In this document: in pieces, positions 46,355 through 55,103 of the stretch | Numbering within the stretch: position 1 is the stretch's first letter | Layout: each line of letters begins with the position of its first letter | Source of the DNA: Sellimonas catena | GTDB lineage: Bacteria > Bacillota > Clostridia > Lachnospirales > Lachnospiraceae | DNA: 64,000 bases | Assembly: GCF_045063725.1 (NCBI RefSeq) | Contig: NZ_CP173695.1 | Reading direction: 5' to 3' (one strand) | Notes under the pieces: generated by a model | Seen by the model: the letters and a program-made list of their open reading frames with translations, nothing else | What the model was told of the DNA's origin: nothing | The model's database searches: none | Program-made: the position numbers and the translations under genes

Positions 46355-47813
46355 TCAAAGCAAAAAAGTACTGCTTAAAATTACCGATCTGAAACAGTGG
46401 TTTCCGATTAAGAAAACGAAACTGTTCCAGAAAGAACAGCTCTATGTGCGGGCTAACGACGGTATTACCCTTGATATCTATGAGGGGGAGACGGTGGGCC
46501 TGGTAGGAGAATCCGGATGCGGAAAATCGACATTTGGAAGGACACTGCTTCAGCTTTATCCACAGACGGAAGGAAAAACGATGTATTATGGCCGGACTCT
46601 TTGGGAGATGGCCCCGGACTATGTGGAACACACGGTGAAAAATATTGTCTCCAGAAAGAAAAAGATCCGGGAACTGGAGCAGAAGACCAGGGAGATGAGA
46701 GCAGAATACGAGAAGATGGCGGATGGAGCAGAGAAGTTCAAGAAGCAGGAAACCTGCGAGAAAGTACGCAAAGAGTGTAACCGGGAATTCCTGGATTTGG
46801 TACAGATCATCGGTGGATTCTACGCGATTGAGTCTACTCAGGAAGCGGAGCACATGATCCTGAATCAATTCAAAATTGCAAAAGAGCTCCGGGAATTAAA
46901 AGAGGATCACGAGAAAAAGGGCAGGGAGAAAGAGATTGGGGAAAAGGAGAGACAACTAAGGGACGCCATGGAAAAAATGGATACGCTCAGAAAAGCATAC
47001 AGCAAGGATGATGCGTTCCAGAAGTATGAAGAATACCGTGATGACGGCGTGGATCTGGCAAGACTCAAAGCCAACGAGATGCGCGTCCTCAGAAAAGACA
47101 TGCAGATGATTTTCCAGGATCCGTATTCCTCGCTGAATCCACGTATGACGGTCGGACAGATCATTGGGGAAGGACTGCTGGCTCATGGATTCTTTGAGAA
47201 GAATGACGACAAGATGCAGGATTATGTCATGAAGATCATGGAAGAATGTGGTCTTGCGCCGTATATGATCCACCGTTATCCGCATCAGTTCTCAGGTGGT
47301 CAAAGACAGCGTATCGGGATCGCCCGGTCACTGGCGCTGAAACCGAAGTTCGTTGTGTGCGACGAGGCTGTATCCGCCCTGGACGTTTCCATCCAATCAC
47401 AGATTGTCAACCTTTTAAAAGATCTGGGGGGAAAGGAAAATCTGGCATATCTGTTTATCTCTCACGGTCTGAGTGTGGTAAAATATATTAGTGACCGGAT
47501 CGGTGTCATGTATCTTGGAAATATTGTGGAGCTTGCGACGTCCAAAGGAATGTTCGATCATCCGATGCATCCGTACACAGAAGCGCTGCTCTCCGCAATC
47601 CCGACCACAGACCCGGATCACAAGAAGGAAATCGTGCCGCTGGAAGGAGATATTCCAAGCCCGGTACACCCGCCGGAAGGATGTAAATTCCATACGAGAT
47701 GCAAATACTGTCAGGAAATCTGCAAACATGTGACGCCGGAATTAAGAGAGCTTGAGGAAGGACATTATGTGGCATGTCATTTCCCACTGGAGAAAAAGCA
47801 GGAAGAAGTATAA
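46341..47813 (+). CDS. Oligopeptide ABC transporter ATPase (OppF/DppF type) with long charged insertion
   Basis: The 490-residue protein is about 160 residues longer than usual. Walker A (GESGCGKST, residues 57-65) is separated from the Q-loop (MIFQDPYSSLNPR, about 256) by a highly charged, heptad-rich insertion (about 91-245: SRKKKIRELEQKTREMRAEY and EKERQLRDAMEKMDTLRKAY). This is probably a coiled-coil hairpin. The signature FSGGQRQR, Walker B VVCDEAVSALDV and the C-terminal CKFHTRCKYCQEIC cluster are normal. The H-loop reads ISHGLS where ISHDLS is usual, so the histidine is kept and the next residue is changed. It is coupled to the upstream ATPase by overlap. Confidence 0.92.
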   Translation: MQQNNQSKKVLLKITDLKQWFPIKKTKLFQKEQLYVRANDGITLDIYEGETVGLVGESGCGKSTFGRTLLQLYPQTEGKTMYYGRTLWEMAPDYVEHTVKNIVSRKKKIRELEQKTREMRAEYEKMADGAEKFKKQETCEKVRKECNREFLDLVQIIGGFYAIESTQEAEHMILNQFKIAKELRELKEDHEKKGREKEIGEKERQLRDAMEKMDTLRKAYSKDDAFQKYEEYRDDGVDLARLKANEMRVLRKDMQMIFQDPYSSLNPRMTVGQIIGEGLLAHGFFEKNDDKMQDYVMKIMEECGLAPYMIHRYPHQFSGGQRQRIGIARSLALKPKFVVCDEAVSALDVSIQSQIVNLLKDLGGKENLAYLFISHGLSVVKYISDRIGVMYLGNIVELATSKGMFDHPMHPYTEALLSAIPTTDPDHKKEIVPLEGDIPSPVHPPEGCKFHTRCKYCQEICKHVTPELRELEEGHYVACHFPLEKKQEEV

Positions 47814-47837
47814 TCAGCAGGAAAGGAAACGAGTACA

Positions 47838-48047
47838 ATGTTTGGATTTGGTAAGAACAGCAAAAGAGCGAAAAGGCGCAGGGAACAGGAGGAAAAGCTC
47901 AGACGCTTCAAAGAAGAGATCCAGGAAGTCCCGCTTGAGAGAAATGACTATCTGGCGATGGTTCTCGGTGCGTTCTGGGCGCTGTGGCCAGTACTTGCCA
48001 TCGTCGCCGGTGTGGTACTGTGCGTTGTACTCTTCTTTTTCAGGTAA
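47838..48047 (+). CDS. Small single-pass membrane protein, 69 aa
   Basis: A basic, helical N-terminal part (FGKNSKRAKRRREQEEKLRR) leads to one membrane helix (about residues 42-67, LAMVLGAFWALWPVLAIVAG and on). The gene has AGGAAAGGAAACG upstream and lies 24 bases after the OppF-type gene and 14 bases before the peptidase, inside the transporter operon. The orientation is likely N-terminus inside. It may be an accessory subunit of this transporter or a membrane tether. I recognise no family. Confidence 0.7.
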   Translation: MFGFGKNSKRAKRRREQEEKLRRFKEEIQEVPLERNDYLAMVLGAFWALWPVLAIVAGVVLCVVLFFFR

Positions 48048-48061
48048 GGAAGGAGAGGAAT

Positions 48062-49750
48062 ATGAAGTTTAGTGAGTTTGTGTACAAAAGGACGGATGTG
48101 GACGAGGTGAGAAACCGGATCCGGGAGATCACCGAGGAGCTAAAACACGCGTCTTCACTGGAGGAGCAGATTCAGGCGGTATATAAGATGAACGAGGTGG
48201 AAAAGGAGATTTCCACAGCGGACTCCCTTGTCTACATCCGCTATACGATCAACACAAAAAACGAATTCTATGCAAAAGAACGGGAGTACAATGACCGGAT
48301 CTCCCCGATGCTGGAAGAGGAGTTCCAGAAATACAATGAAGTGCTTTTGCAGTCGAGGTTCCGCAGGGAACTGGAGGAGAAATTTGGCAAGGTACTCTTT
48401 CTCAATCTGGAGCTTGCCATGAAAGGGTTTTCCCCGGAGATCACAGAACTTCTCCAGGAAGAGAGCCGGTTACAGACCCAGTATCAGACTCTGCTTGCCG
48501 GGGCGCAGATCGAATTTCAGGGAAAGACGTACAATCTTTCCCAGCTCGGACCATATATGCAGAGTACGAACCAGGAAGTAAGAAGAGCGGCCTATGAGGC
48601 GTCCGGCAAATTTTTCGATGACAATCAGGGAGAACTTGACGAGATCTTCGATAAGCTTGTCAAAAACCGTACCGAGCAGGCACACCGCCTTGGTATGAAG
48701 AGCTTTGTGGAGCTTGGCTATGTGCGCCGCCAGAGAAACTGTTACGCACCGGAAGCAATCGCCGGATTCCGGGAACAGGTGGTAAGAGATCTGGTGCCGG
48801 TCGTATGTGAAATTAAGAAGCACCAGGCAGAGTGTATTGGTGTGGAGAAACTGCATATCTATGATGATTCCTTCCGGTATCCGGACGGGAATGCGGTACC
48901 GCAGGGATCATACGAAGAAATCATGGAAGCCGGACGAAAGATGTATACGGAAATGTCTCCGGAGACAGCGGATTTCATTAAGATGATGTTTGACCGGGAG
49001 CTCTTTGATGTGGTGGCAAAGCCGGGAAAGGCGACAGGAGGATACTGTTGCGATATCCCAGGCTACGGATGTCCGTTTATATTCTCCAATTTCAACGGAA
49101 CGGCAGGAGATGTGGACGTATTAACCCATGAAGCAGGACATGCATTCGCGGCGTATATGGCGGAGAAGAATATCGACCTGATTGCTACACATCTCCCGTC
49201 TATGGAAGCGGCAGAGACTCATTCCATGTCTATGGAGTTTTTCGCGACGCCGTGGTATGGGCTGTTTTTCAAACACCAGACGAAGAAGTATGAAGTGTCC
49301 CATCTTGAAGGAACACTGAATTTTATCCCATATGGCTGTTTGGTCGATCATTTCCAGCAGGTTGTATATGAGCACCCGGAAATGACTCCGCAGGAGAGAA
49401 ATGAAGCATGGCTGAAGCTTGAGAAGATGTACCGTCCTTATCTGCACCTGGAAGGCATCCCATTCTATGAAAGAGGAGCAGGATGGCAGAGACAGAACCA
49501 TATCTTCGCCACCCCATTTTATTATATTGACTACTGTCTCGCACAGACAGTGGCACTTCAGTTCTGGCTGGAACTCGAGAAAGACTGGAAGAAGGCGTGG
49601 GAGAAATACAAACACTTTGTAAAGCGGGGCGGCACAGATACCTTCCTCGGGCTGGTGGAAGGAGCGGGGCTGACTTCCCCGATGGAAGACGGGTGTATTC
49701 GTCAGATTGCGGAGTATGCCTCAGCATGGTTGAAAGAGAAAGAAGCTTAA
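48062..49750 (+). CDS. M3 family oligoendopeptidase (PepF-like)
   Basis: This 562-residue zinc metallopeptidase has the motif THEAGHAFAAYM (HExxH near residue 356) and the third zinc ligand in SMEAAETHSMSMEFF. The fold is that of M3B oligoendopeptidase F. It has no signal peptide, so it would degrade peptides in the cytoplasm after import. AAGGAGAGG precedes ATG 48062. The gene closes the peptide transporter operon, giving uptake and hydrolysis in one transcript, and is followed by a terminator. Confidence 0.92.
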   Translation: MKFSEFVYKRTDVDEVRNRIREITEELKHASSLEEQIQAVYKMNEVEKEISTADSLVYIRYTINTKNEFYAKEREYNDRISPMLEEEFQKYNEVLLQSRFRRELEEKFGKVLFLNLELAMKGFSPEITELLQEESRLQTQYQTLLAGAQIEFQGKTYNLSQLGPYMQSTNQEVRRAAYEASGKFFDDNQGELDEIFDKLVKNRTEQAHRLGMKSFVELGYVRRQRNCYAPEAIAGFREQVVRDLVPVVCEIKKHQAECIGVEKLHIYDDSFRYPDGNAVPQGSYEEIMEAGRKMYTEMSPETADFIKMMFDRELFDVVAKPGKATGGYCCDIPGYGCPFIFSNFNGTAGDVDVLTHEAGHAFAAYMAEKNIDLIATHLPSMEAAETHSMSMEFFATPWYGLFFKHQTKKYEVSHLEGTLNFIPYGCLVDHFQQVVYEHPEMTPQERNEAWLKLEKMYRPYLHLEGIPFYERGAGWQRQNHIFATPFYYIDYCLAQTVALQFWLELEKDWKKAWEKYKHFVKRGGTDTFLGLVEGAGLTSPMEDGCIRQIAEYASAWLKEKEA

Positions 49751-49788
49751 ATAACACAAAGTGAACTGATGCAAAGCGCACAGAAAAA

Positions 49789-49811
49789 GGAACCGGTTGT
49801 CTGCCGGTTCC
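49789..49811 (+). terminator. Terminator of the peptide transporter operon
   Basis: GGAACCGG pairs with CCGGTTCC around TTGTCTG, followed by a T-containing tail. It also serves the convergent flavodoxin gene. Confidence 0.7.
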
Positions 49812-49874
49812 TTCGTTCTGTTTAGGAAACATTTTGAGAGATACACATTAATTAAAAAACTTTTATATAAAATC

Positions 49875-50297
49875 TTATACAAGAGTTTTTCCAAGTTCTA
49901 TGCAGGCGTTTTGGGCGTCTGCATCCGGATCTTCATTACAGATCACGGGATCAGAAGAGAGAATGGCTCCATAGCCTTTACAGTCCTCTTCCCAAGTACG
50001 CATCCATTCACCGTCTCCCCATCCGTAGGAGCCGAAGAGGGCGATTTTTTTGCCGTTCAGTTTGGATGTACACTCCTGGAACATCGGTTCAAATTCCGAT
50101 TCCTCAAGCTGCTCGGCACCCATGGACGGACATCCAAAAGCGACAGCGTCGTAGGAATCCATCATGGAAACGTTAAATTCAGAGGCAGTCAGTACCGTGG
50201 CTTCTCCGCCGGCAGAAATGATGCCCTCAGCGACTTTCTGCGCCATGGCTTCGGTATGCCCGGTACCGCTCCAGTATACTACAGCAATATGACTCAT
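49875..50297 (-). CDS. Flavodoxin
   Basis: The 140-residue protein has the FMN phosphate loop VYWSGTGHTEAMAQ, the aromatic-containing 50s loop FGCPSMGAEQLEESEFEPMF and FGSYGWGDGEWM. This is a short-chain flavodoxin like those of Clostridia, which replaces ferredoxin when iron is scarce. AGGAGG lies upstream of the ATG on the minus strand. It is second in a two-gene operon with the DUF3793 gene, behind a metalloregulator-like operator. Confidence 0.93.
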   Translation of the reverse strand: MSHIAVVYWSGTGHTEAMAQKVAEGIISAGGEATVLTASEFNVSMMDSYDAVAFGCPSMGAEQLEESEFEPMFQECTSKLNGKKIALFGSYGWGDGEWMRTWEEDCKGYGAILSSDPVICNEDPDADAQNACIELGKTLV

Positions 50298-50350
50298 GTG
50301 CGTTTACCTCCTGTCATCAGTCAGTTTCTTAATACGTTTAAATGAATGTT

Positions 50351-50911
50351 CTATTCACAAGCAGCAACCGTGAGCTGCTGGATAGACCGTTGTCGGTAGT
50401 GAAACAGCCTTGTATAGACTTCACGACATTTGATGAATTTCTGAAACAGCTTCAGCGTCTCAGTTTCGTTTTCGTAGACTTTCCAGAATCCGCAGGCGCG
50501 GCAGTTCTTTCCATTATTATCAATGAAACCTTTCACATCGCAGTACGGATATCCGAGGAAAAGTCCAATTTCATGTGGAAATCTGTCAGAATTTGCAAGC
50601 CTTTTCTTTAATGTATCGATTGCCTTTTCGGCAGTAAATTCTCTGTAACCATAGTTCTTTAAAAAGCCTTTTACACACTCCCGCTGAAAATCGGCCTGTA
50701 GTCTGCCGGGACGGCAGACATAAATAAGCGCGTTTTGATTCGTTTCTTTGAGAATGAAAAGAGTAATTCCTTTCGGGTTTAAAGTCCGGTTCCGGTCAGT
50801 GACCAACTGCCGGACGTCGTCGCCCGGATCAACCGTATAGGAAAACAGGTTCGCTGTCTTTAAACCAGCCAGGACAGCGGAACAATGTTCGACTAATTTT
50901 TGATCAAACAT
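50351..50911 (-). CDS. DUF3793 family protein
   Basis: The 186-residue protein belongs to a clostridial family of unknown function. Features are a conserved N-terminal CSAVLAGLKTANLFSY, a central FPHEIGLFLGYPYCDVKGFI and a CRACGFWKVYE motif near the C-terminus. Cysteines in the last motif could bind metal. The gene is first in the operon with flavodoxin, 53 bases upstream of it, and AAAGGAGG precedes the ATG. Family members commonly sit next to flavodoxin and iron genes, so an iron-limitation role is inferred. Confidence 0.82.
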   Translation of the reverse strand: MFDQKLVEHCSAVLAGLKTANLFSYTVDPGDDVRQLVTDRNRTLNPKGITLFILKETNQNALIYVCRPGRLQADFQRECVKGFLKNYGYREFTAEKAIDTLKKRLANSDRFPHEIGLFLGYPYCDVKGFIDNNGKNCRACGFWKVYENETETLKLFQKFIKCREVYTRLFHYRQRSIQQLTVAACE

Positions 50912-50932
50912 ATAAGGCCTCCTTTCAACGGA

Positions 50933-51050
50933 AGTTAGTAAAAGCTAACTAAGGAAGAAAAAAAGAAACGGATTAGGTATAACTACCCGTTTGTTTTGGT
51001 TAGTATTAACTAACTGATGACAGAATATCATGCTATAGAGAGTTTGTCAA
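50933..51050 (-). promoter_or_regulatory. Promoter with two DtxR/IdeR-like operators
   Basis: On the minus strand TTGACA (51050-51045), a 17-base spacer and TATTCT (51027-51022) make a near-consensus promoter. Perfect arms GTTAGT-ATTA-ACTAAC (50999-51014) cover the predicted start site, and AGTTAG-TAAAAG-CTAACT (50933-50950) lies in the leader. TTAGT/ACTAA half-sites are of the type used by DtxR-like metal regulators. Confidence 0.65.
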
Positions 51051-51214
51051 TACTTATTTAAAAATTTTTTTACTATTCAGCCATTCGTCCTGAAATCGCG
51101 AATCCCTGTCGTAAGTCTTGAATCTGAGCTTTATAGCTGAATAGCTACAAATTTGATAAGTAACGTAAAATCCCAAGAATGAGAATATGAGTTTGGAAGG
51201 AACACATAAAATAG

Positions 51215-51243
51215 TTGCAAAACCAGATCAGGACGGATATAAT
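51215..51243 (+). promoter_or_regulatory. Predicted sigma-A promoter of glmM
   Basis: TTGCAA (51215-51220), a 17-base spacer and TATAAT (51238-51243). Between 51051 and 51214 I see no gene. Confidence 0.7.
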
Positions 51244-51312
51244 AGAACAGACGAAACGATTGTGCAAAAAAATCGGCAGATAAAACAAATTTAATAAAGG
51301 AGTATGAAAAAT

Positions 51313-52659
51313 ATGGGTAAATATTTTGGAACGGACGGATTTAGGGGAGAAGCCAACATCGGGCTGACAGTAGAACATGCTTTTAAAGTGGGAAGATATC
51401 TCGGATGGTATTTCGGGCAGGAGCACAAGGCACGGATTGTCATCGGAAAAGATACGAGAAGAAGCAGTTATATGTTTGAGTATGCGCTGGCAGCAGGACT
51501 AACAGCTTCCGGTGCGGATGCCTATCTGCTTCATGTGACGACGACGCCGAGTGTTTCCTATGTGACGAGTACAGAAGATTTTGACTGCGGAATTATGATT
51601 TCAGCCAGCCACAACCCGTTCTATGACAACGGTATCAAGCTGATCAACGGCAAGGGATATAAGATGGAAGCAGAAGTGGAAAACCAGATCGAAGCCTATA
51701 TCGATGGTGAGACAAAAGAGATTCCGCTGGCAACAAGAGACGGGATCGGACGTACGATCGACTATGCGGCCGGAAGAAACCGTTACATCGGACACCTGAT
51801 TTCGGTAGCTACCCGTTCTTTTAAAGATATGAAGATCGGCCTGGACTGTGCCAACGGAAGCGCATTTGCCATTGCAAAGAGTGTCTTTGACGCACTTGGT
51901 GCGAAGACCTATGTAATCAATAACAATCCGGACGGGACGAATATCAATACGGCCTGCGGTTCCACCCATATGGAAGGACTGATGGCTCACGTCAAGGAGA
52001 AACACTTGGATGTGGGATTTGCTTTTGACGGAGATGCGGATCGGTGTCTGGCAGTAGACGAGAACGGCAATCTCATTGACGGCGACTTGATTTTGTACAT
52101 CTGCGGTAAGTACCTGATGGAACAGGGCAGATTAAATGGAAATACCATCGTGACGACGATCATGTCCAATCTGGGGCTGTATAAGGCGTGTGATAAGATC
52201 GGAATGAACTATGAGAAGACGAAAGTCGGAGATAAATACGTCTTTGAAAATATGATGAACAATGGTTATGTGCTCGGGGGAGAGCAGTCCGGCCACATCA
52301 TTTTCAGCAAGTACGCAAAAACCGGGGACGGTATCCTGACCTCCTTGATGCTGATGGAAGTCATTCTGGAGAAGAAGATGAGCCTTGGAAAACTTGCGGA
52401 GGAAGTCAAGATTTATCCGCAGCTTCTTCAGAACGTGCGTGTGGCGGATAAAAAGACAGCCAGAGAAAATCCGGGAGTCGTGAAAGCCATCGAACATGTT
52501 GCGGAAGAGCTTGGCGAGGACGGACGGATTCTCGTACGGGAGAGCGGTACTGAGCCAGTGATCCGCGTGATGGTAGAGGCGTCTGACGACGAGCTATGTG
52601 TGAAATACGTGAAAGAAGTCGTGGATGTGATGAGTCGGGAAGGGCTTGTCATCGAATAA
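51313..52659 (+). CDS. glmM: Phosphoglucosamine mutase GlmM
   Basis: GlmM converts glucosamine-6-phosphate to glucosamine-1-phosphate for peptidoglycan precursors. The 448-residue protein has the start MGKYFGTDGFRGEAN, the phosphoserine loop ISASHNPFYDNGIKLI (serine near 99), the metal loop DGDADR and the sugar-binding GGEQSGH and RESGTEPVIRVM motifs. ATG 51313 gives the standard N-terminus; ATG 51304 is only two bases from AAGGAG. It has its own promoter and terminator. Confidence 0.93.
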   Translation: MGKYFGTDGFRGEANIGLTVEHAFKVGRYLGWYFGQEHKARIVIGKDTRRSSYMFEYALAAGLTASGADAYLLHVTTTPSVSYVTSTEDFDCGIMISASHNPFYDNGIKLINGKGYKMEAEVENQIEAYIDGETKEIPLATRDGIGRTIDYAAGRNRYIGHLISVATRSFKDMKIGLDCANGSAFAIAKSVFDALGAKTYVINNNPDGTNINTACGSTHMEGLMAHVKEKHLDVGFAFDGDADRCLAVDENGNLIDGDLILYICGKYLMEQGRLNGNTIVTTIMSNLGLYKACDKIGMNYEKTKVGDKYVFENMMNNGYVLGGEQSGHIIFSKYAKTGDGILTSLMLMEVILEKKMSLGKLAEEVKIYPQLLQNVRVADKKTARENPGVVKAIEHVAEELGEDGRILVRESGTEPVIRVMVEASDDELCVKYVKEVVDVMSREGLVIE

Positions 52660-52712
52660 ACACGAGGGAAGCAGGATGAAATAAAAGAAAAGTAATGGAA
52701 GATTGGAAAGAT

Positions 52713-52746
52713 AAAAAGACGTGGGAGGAGCTCCTACGTCTTTTTT
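52713..52746. terminator. Bidirectional terminator
   Basis: AAAAAGACGT pairs with ACGTCTTTTT, with an inner GGAG/CTCC stem. It lies between glmM and the convergent AraC gene. Confidence 0.8.
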
Positions 52747-52763
52747 CAGGCGATTTTTCGCGT

Positions 52764-53618
52764 TTAATTTCTGGCAATCTGGTTTTCGTTGCGCCAGGTA
52801 CGGGGTGAAAGTCCGTATACCTTCTTAAATGCCCGGGAAAAGTGCAGCGGATTGCTGTAGCCAACGGCATTTGCGATATCCTGGATGGAAAATTGGGTCA
52901 TCTTCAAAAGCTCTGCCGCCTTGATCATCCGGTAGTGGATGAGGAATTCCTGGGGTGTCTGACCCAATGCCTGACGGAAAATAGTGCCGAAGTAACTACG
53001 GTTAAGGCCGCACTGTGCGGCAATGTCCTCTACAGAGATATCGTTCTGAAAGTTTTGCTCGATGAACGCCAGCGCCTCTCGCATATAGAAATCCTGAATT
53101 TTCCCGTTCTTTCCGACCCGAAACGGTGCCATGGAGCGGGTGAGATAATCAAGGAAGAGAAATCCGTGCCCTAAAATATGCAGAGGGGATTCCTTGGGAT
53201 GGTGGACGATGTAGAGCATTTCTTCCATCATCTTTTCTCTTAATTCTTTAGAGCGAGAGTGGTAGACCGGATGCTCGGGGGAAAGGCCTGCAAGCTCGAC
53301 GGACTCTTTGACTCTTAGTCCGTCAAATTCAATCCAGACATATTCCCAAGGGAGTTCCATGTCAGCCCAGTAGGAGCAGACTTGCTGGGGAAACATCATA
53401 AAGCCTTCTCCGCTTTTAATATGATACTCGGTGGAGCTGCCTTTTGCGTTTTGGGCAGAGAATACTCCGGTACCTGAAATGACATAATGAAATAGATAAT
53501 GATCTTTCGCTACAGGACCAAAAGTATGTGCCGGAAAGCATTGCTCCCACCCGGATTGATATAGCGCAAGATCGATAAAATTTTCAAGCGGAAAGACGGA
53601 AAATAAGTAGTTATCCAT
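52764..53618 (-). CDS. AraC-family regulator of the raffinose locus (MsmR-like)
   Basis: The 284-residue protein has an N-terminal cupin-like sugar-sensing domain (VISGTGVFSAQN and SGEGFMMFPQQVCSYW) and a C-terminal double HTH (ISVEDIAAQCGLNRSYFGTI and IQDIANAVGYSNPLHFSRAF). It is divergent from the raffinose transport and hydrolysis genes, as MsmR is in streptococci, and is probably their activator. ATG 53618 follows GAGAGG on the minus strand. Longer in-frame starts overlap its promoter. Confidence 0.9.
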   Translation of the reverse strand: MDNYLFSVFPLENFIDLALYQSGWEQCFPAHTFGPVAKDHYLFHYVISGTGVFSAQNAKGSSTEYHIKSGEGFMMFPQQVCSYWADMELPWEYVWIEFDGLRVKESVELAGLSPEHPVYHSRSKELREKMMEEMLYIVHHPKESPLHILGHGFLFLDYLTRSMAPFRVGKNGKIQDFYMREALAFIEQNFQNDISVEDIAAQCGLNRSYFGTIFRQALGQTPQEFLIHYRMIKAAELLKMTQFSIQDIANAVGYSNPLHFSRAFKKVYGLSPRTWRNENQIARN

Positions 53619-53642
53619 AAAAGCAATACCTCTCTTTTTTGT

Positions 53643-53672
53643 ATTATATACCAAAATGCAAGATGACTTCAA
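53643..53672 (-). promoter_or_regulatory. Predicted promoter of the AraC-family gene
   Basis: On the minus strand TTGAAG (53672-53667), an 18-base spacer and TATAAT (53648-53643). For the opposite direction a TATAAT at 53747-53752 has no good -35, which fits activator dependence. Confidence 0.5.
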
Positions 53673-53793
53673 TTATATTTAGAAAATCAAGCATTTGGGT
53701 ATAAAACCAGGATTATCAAGGTATTTTTGCAAGCATATTGCTATGTTATAATAAAAATATCTTAGAGACAAAGACAAGAAAGGAGACAAAATT

Positions 53794-55080
53794 ATGAGAA
53801 AGGGGAAAAAAGTGATTGGTGCTGCCCTGGCAGGATGTATGACAGCGTCCATGTTTCTCACTGCGTGCGGAGATGGAAATGAAAACAGTGGGAAAACAGA
53901 AATCGAGATCCTGCAGTACAAACCGGAAGCGGCAACCTACTTTGATCAGGTGGAAGAAGAATTCAATGCCACACATGATGACATTCATCTGACCATTGAT
54001 TCACCGAACGATGCTTCGACTATCATGAGGACACGGTTTATCCGGGAGGACTATCCGGATATTATCGGTATCGGAGGGGATATCAATTATTCCTATTATG
54101 TGGATGCGGGTATTCTTGCGGATGTTTCCGACAGTGATGTCATGAGCAATATCAAACAGTCCTACAAGGATATTCTGGAGGCGCTTGAGATTGTTCCGAC
54201 CGACGGCACCTACGGCATCCCGTATGTGGCAAACGCGGCAGGAATCCTCTACAACCGGGATATGTTTGAGGAACATGGATGGGAGATTCCGACAACATGG
54301 AATGAACTGATGACACTCTGTAATGATATTCAGTCTGAAGGCATTCTTCCGTTTTATTTTGGATTTAAAGACACATGGACCTGTCTGGCACCGTGGAATT
54401 CCATGGCAGTTGCGCTGGCACCGGCGGATCTGTGTAAACAGGTCAACAGAGGCGAGGCGAACTTCACTGACGAATACAGAGAAGTGGCAGAGAAATATCT
54501 GGAACTTCTGGAGTACGGACCGGAAGATCCGTTCGCGTATGGATACAATGACGCATGTACGGCGTTTGCAAACGGGGAATCCGCAATGTACCCGATTGGA
54601 AGCTATGCGGTACCGCAGATTCAGCAGGTGAATCCGGATATGAATATTGATTCCTTTGTGACTCCGGCAAGCGACACAAAAGAGGGCAACACACTGAACT
54701 CCGGTGTCGATTTGATGTTTGCGGTGACCGAGGCCTGTGAAAACAAGGAAGCAGCCTATGAAGTGCTGGAATTCCTATATGAAGATGAAAATATTCAGGC
54801 ATATATCGACGACCAGAATGCCATTCCGTGCAAGGAGGGAGACTTTGAGCTTGCTTCCCAGCTGGACGGCATGACAGAGTACATCGAATCCGGCAATATG
54901 ACAGACTATCAGGATCATTATTATCCTTCCGAGATGGCAGTAGATGCCCAGATCCAGACTTTTCTGATCAATAAAGATGTGGATGCGTTCCTGAAGAAAT
55001 TCGACAGCGACTGGATGAGATACAACCGGGATATCATCCGGGAAGTACAGGAGTATGAGGAAGAAAACGGGAATGACTAG
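53794..55080 (+). CDS. Sugar ABC transporter substrate-binding lipoprotein (MsmE-like)
   Basis: The signal ends in FLTAC with the lipidated cysteine at residue 25. The 428-residue mature protein is a family 1 solute-binding protein (VEEEFNATHDDIHLTIDSPN, YVANAAGILYNRDMFEEHGW). With GH36 and GH13 enzymes downstream, raffinose-family oligosaccharides are the likely ligands. AAGGAG precedes the ATG. Transcription is divergent from the AraC gene. Confidence 0.9.
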   Translation: MRKGKKVIGAALAGCMTASMFLTACGDGNENSGKTEIEILQYKPEAATYFDQVEEEFNATHDDIHLTIDSPNDASTIMRTRFIREDYPDIIGIGGDINYSYYVDAGILADVSDSDVMSNIKQSYKDILEALEIVPTDGTYGIPYVANAAGILYNRDMFEEHGWEIPTTWNELMTLCNDIQSEGILPFYFGFKDTWTCLAPWNSMAVALAPADLCKQVNRGEANFTDEYREVAEKYLELLEYGPEDPFAYGYNDACTAFANGESAMYPIGSYAVPQIQQVNPDMNIDSFVTPASDTKEGNTLNSGVDLMFAVTEACENKEAAYEVLEFLYEDENIQAYIDDQNAIPCKEGDFELASQLDGMTEYIESGNMTDYQDHYYPSEMAVDAQIQTFLINKDVDAFLKKFDSDWMRYNRDIIREVQEYEEENGND

Positions 55081-55103
55081 ACTGGGGAAAGGAGAGCAAA
55101 GAA

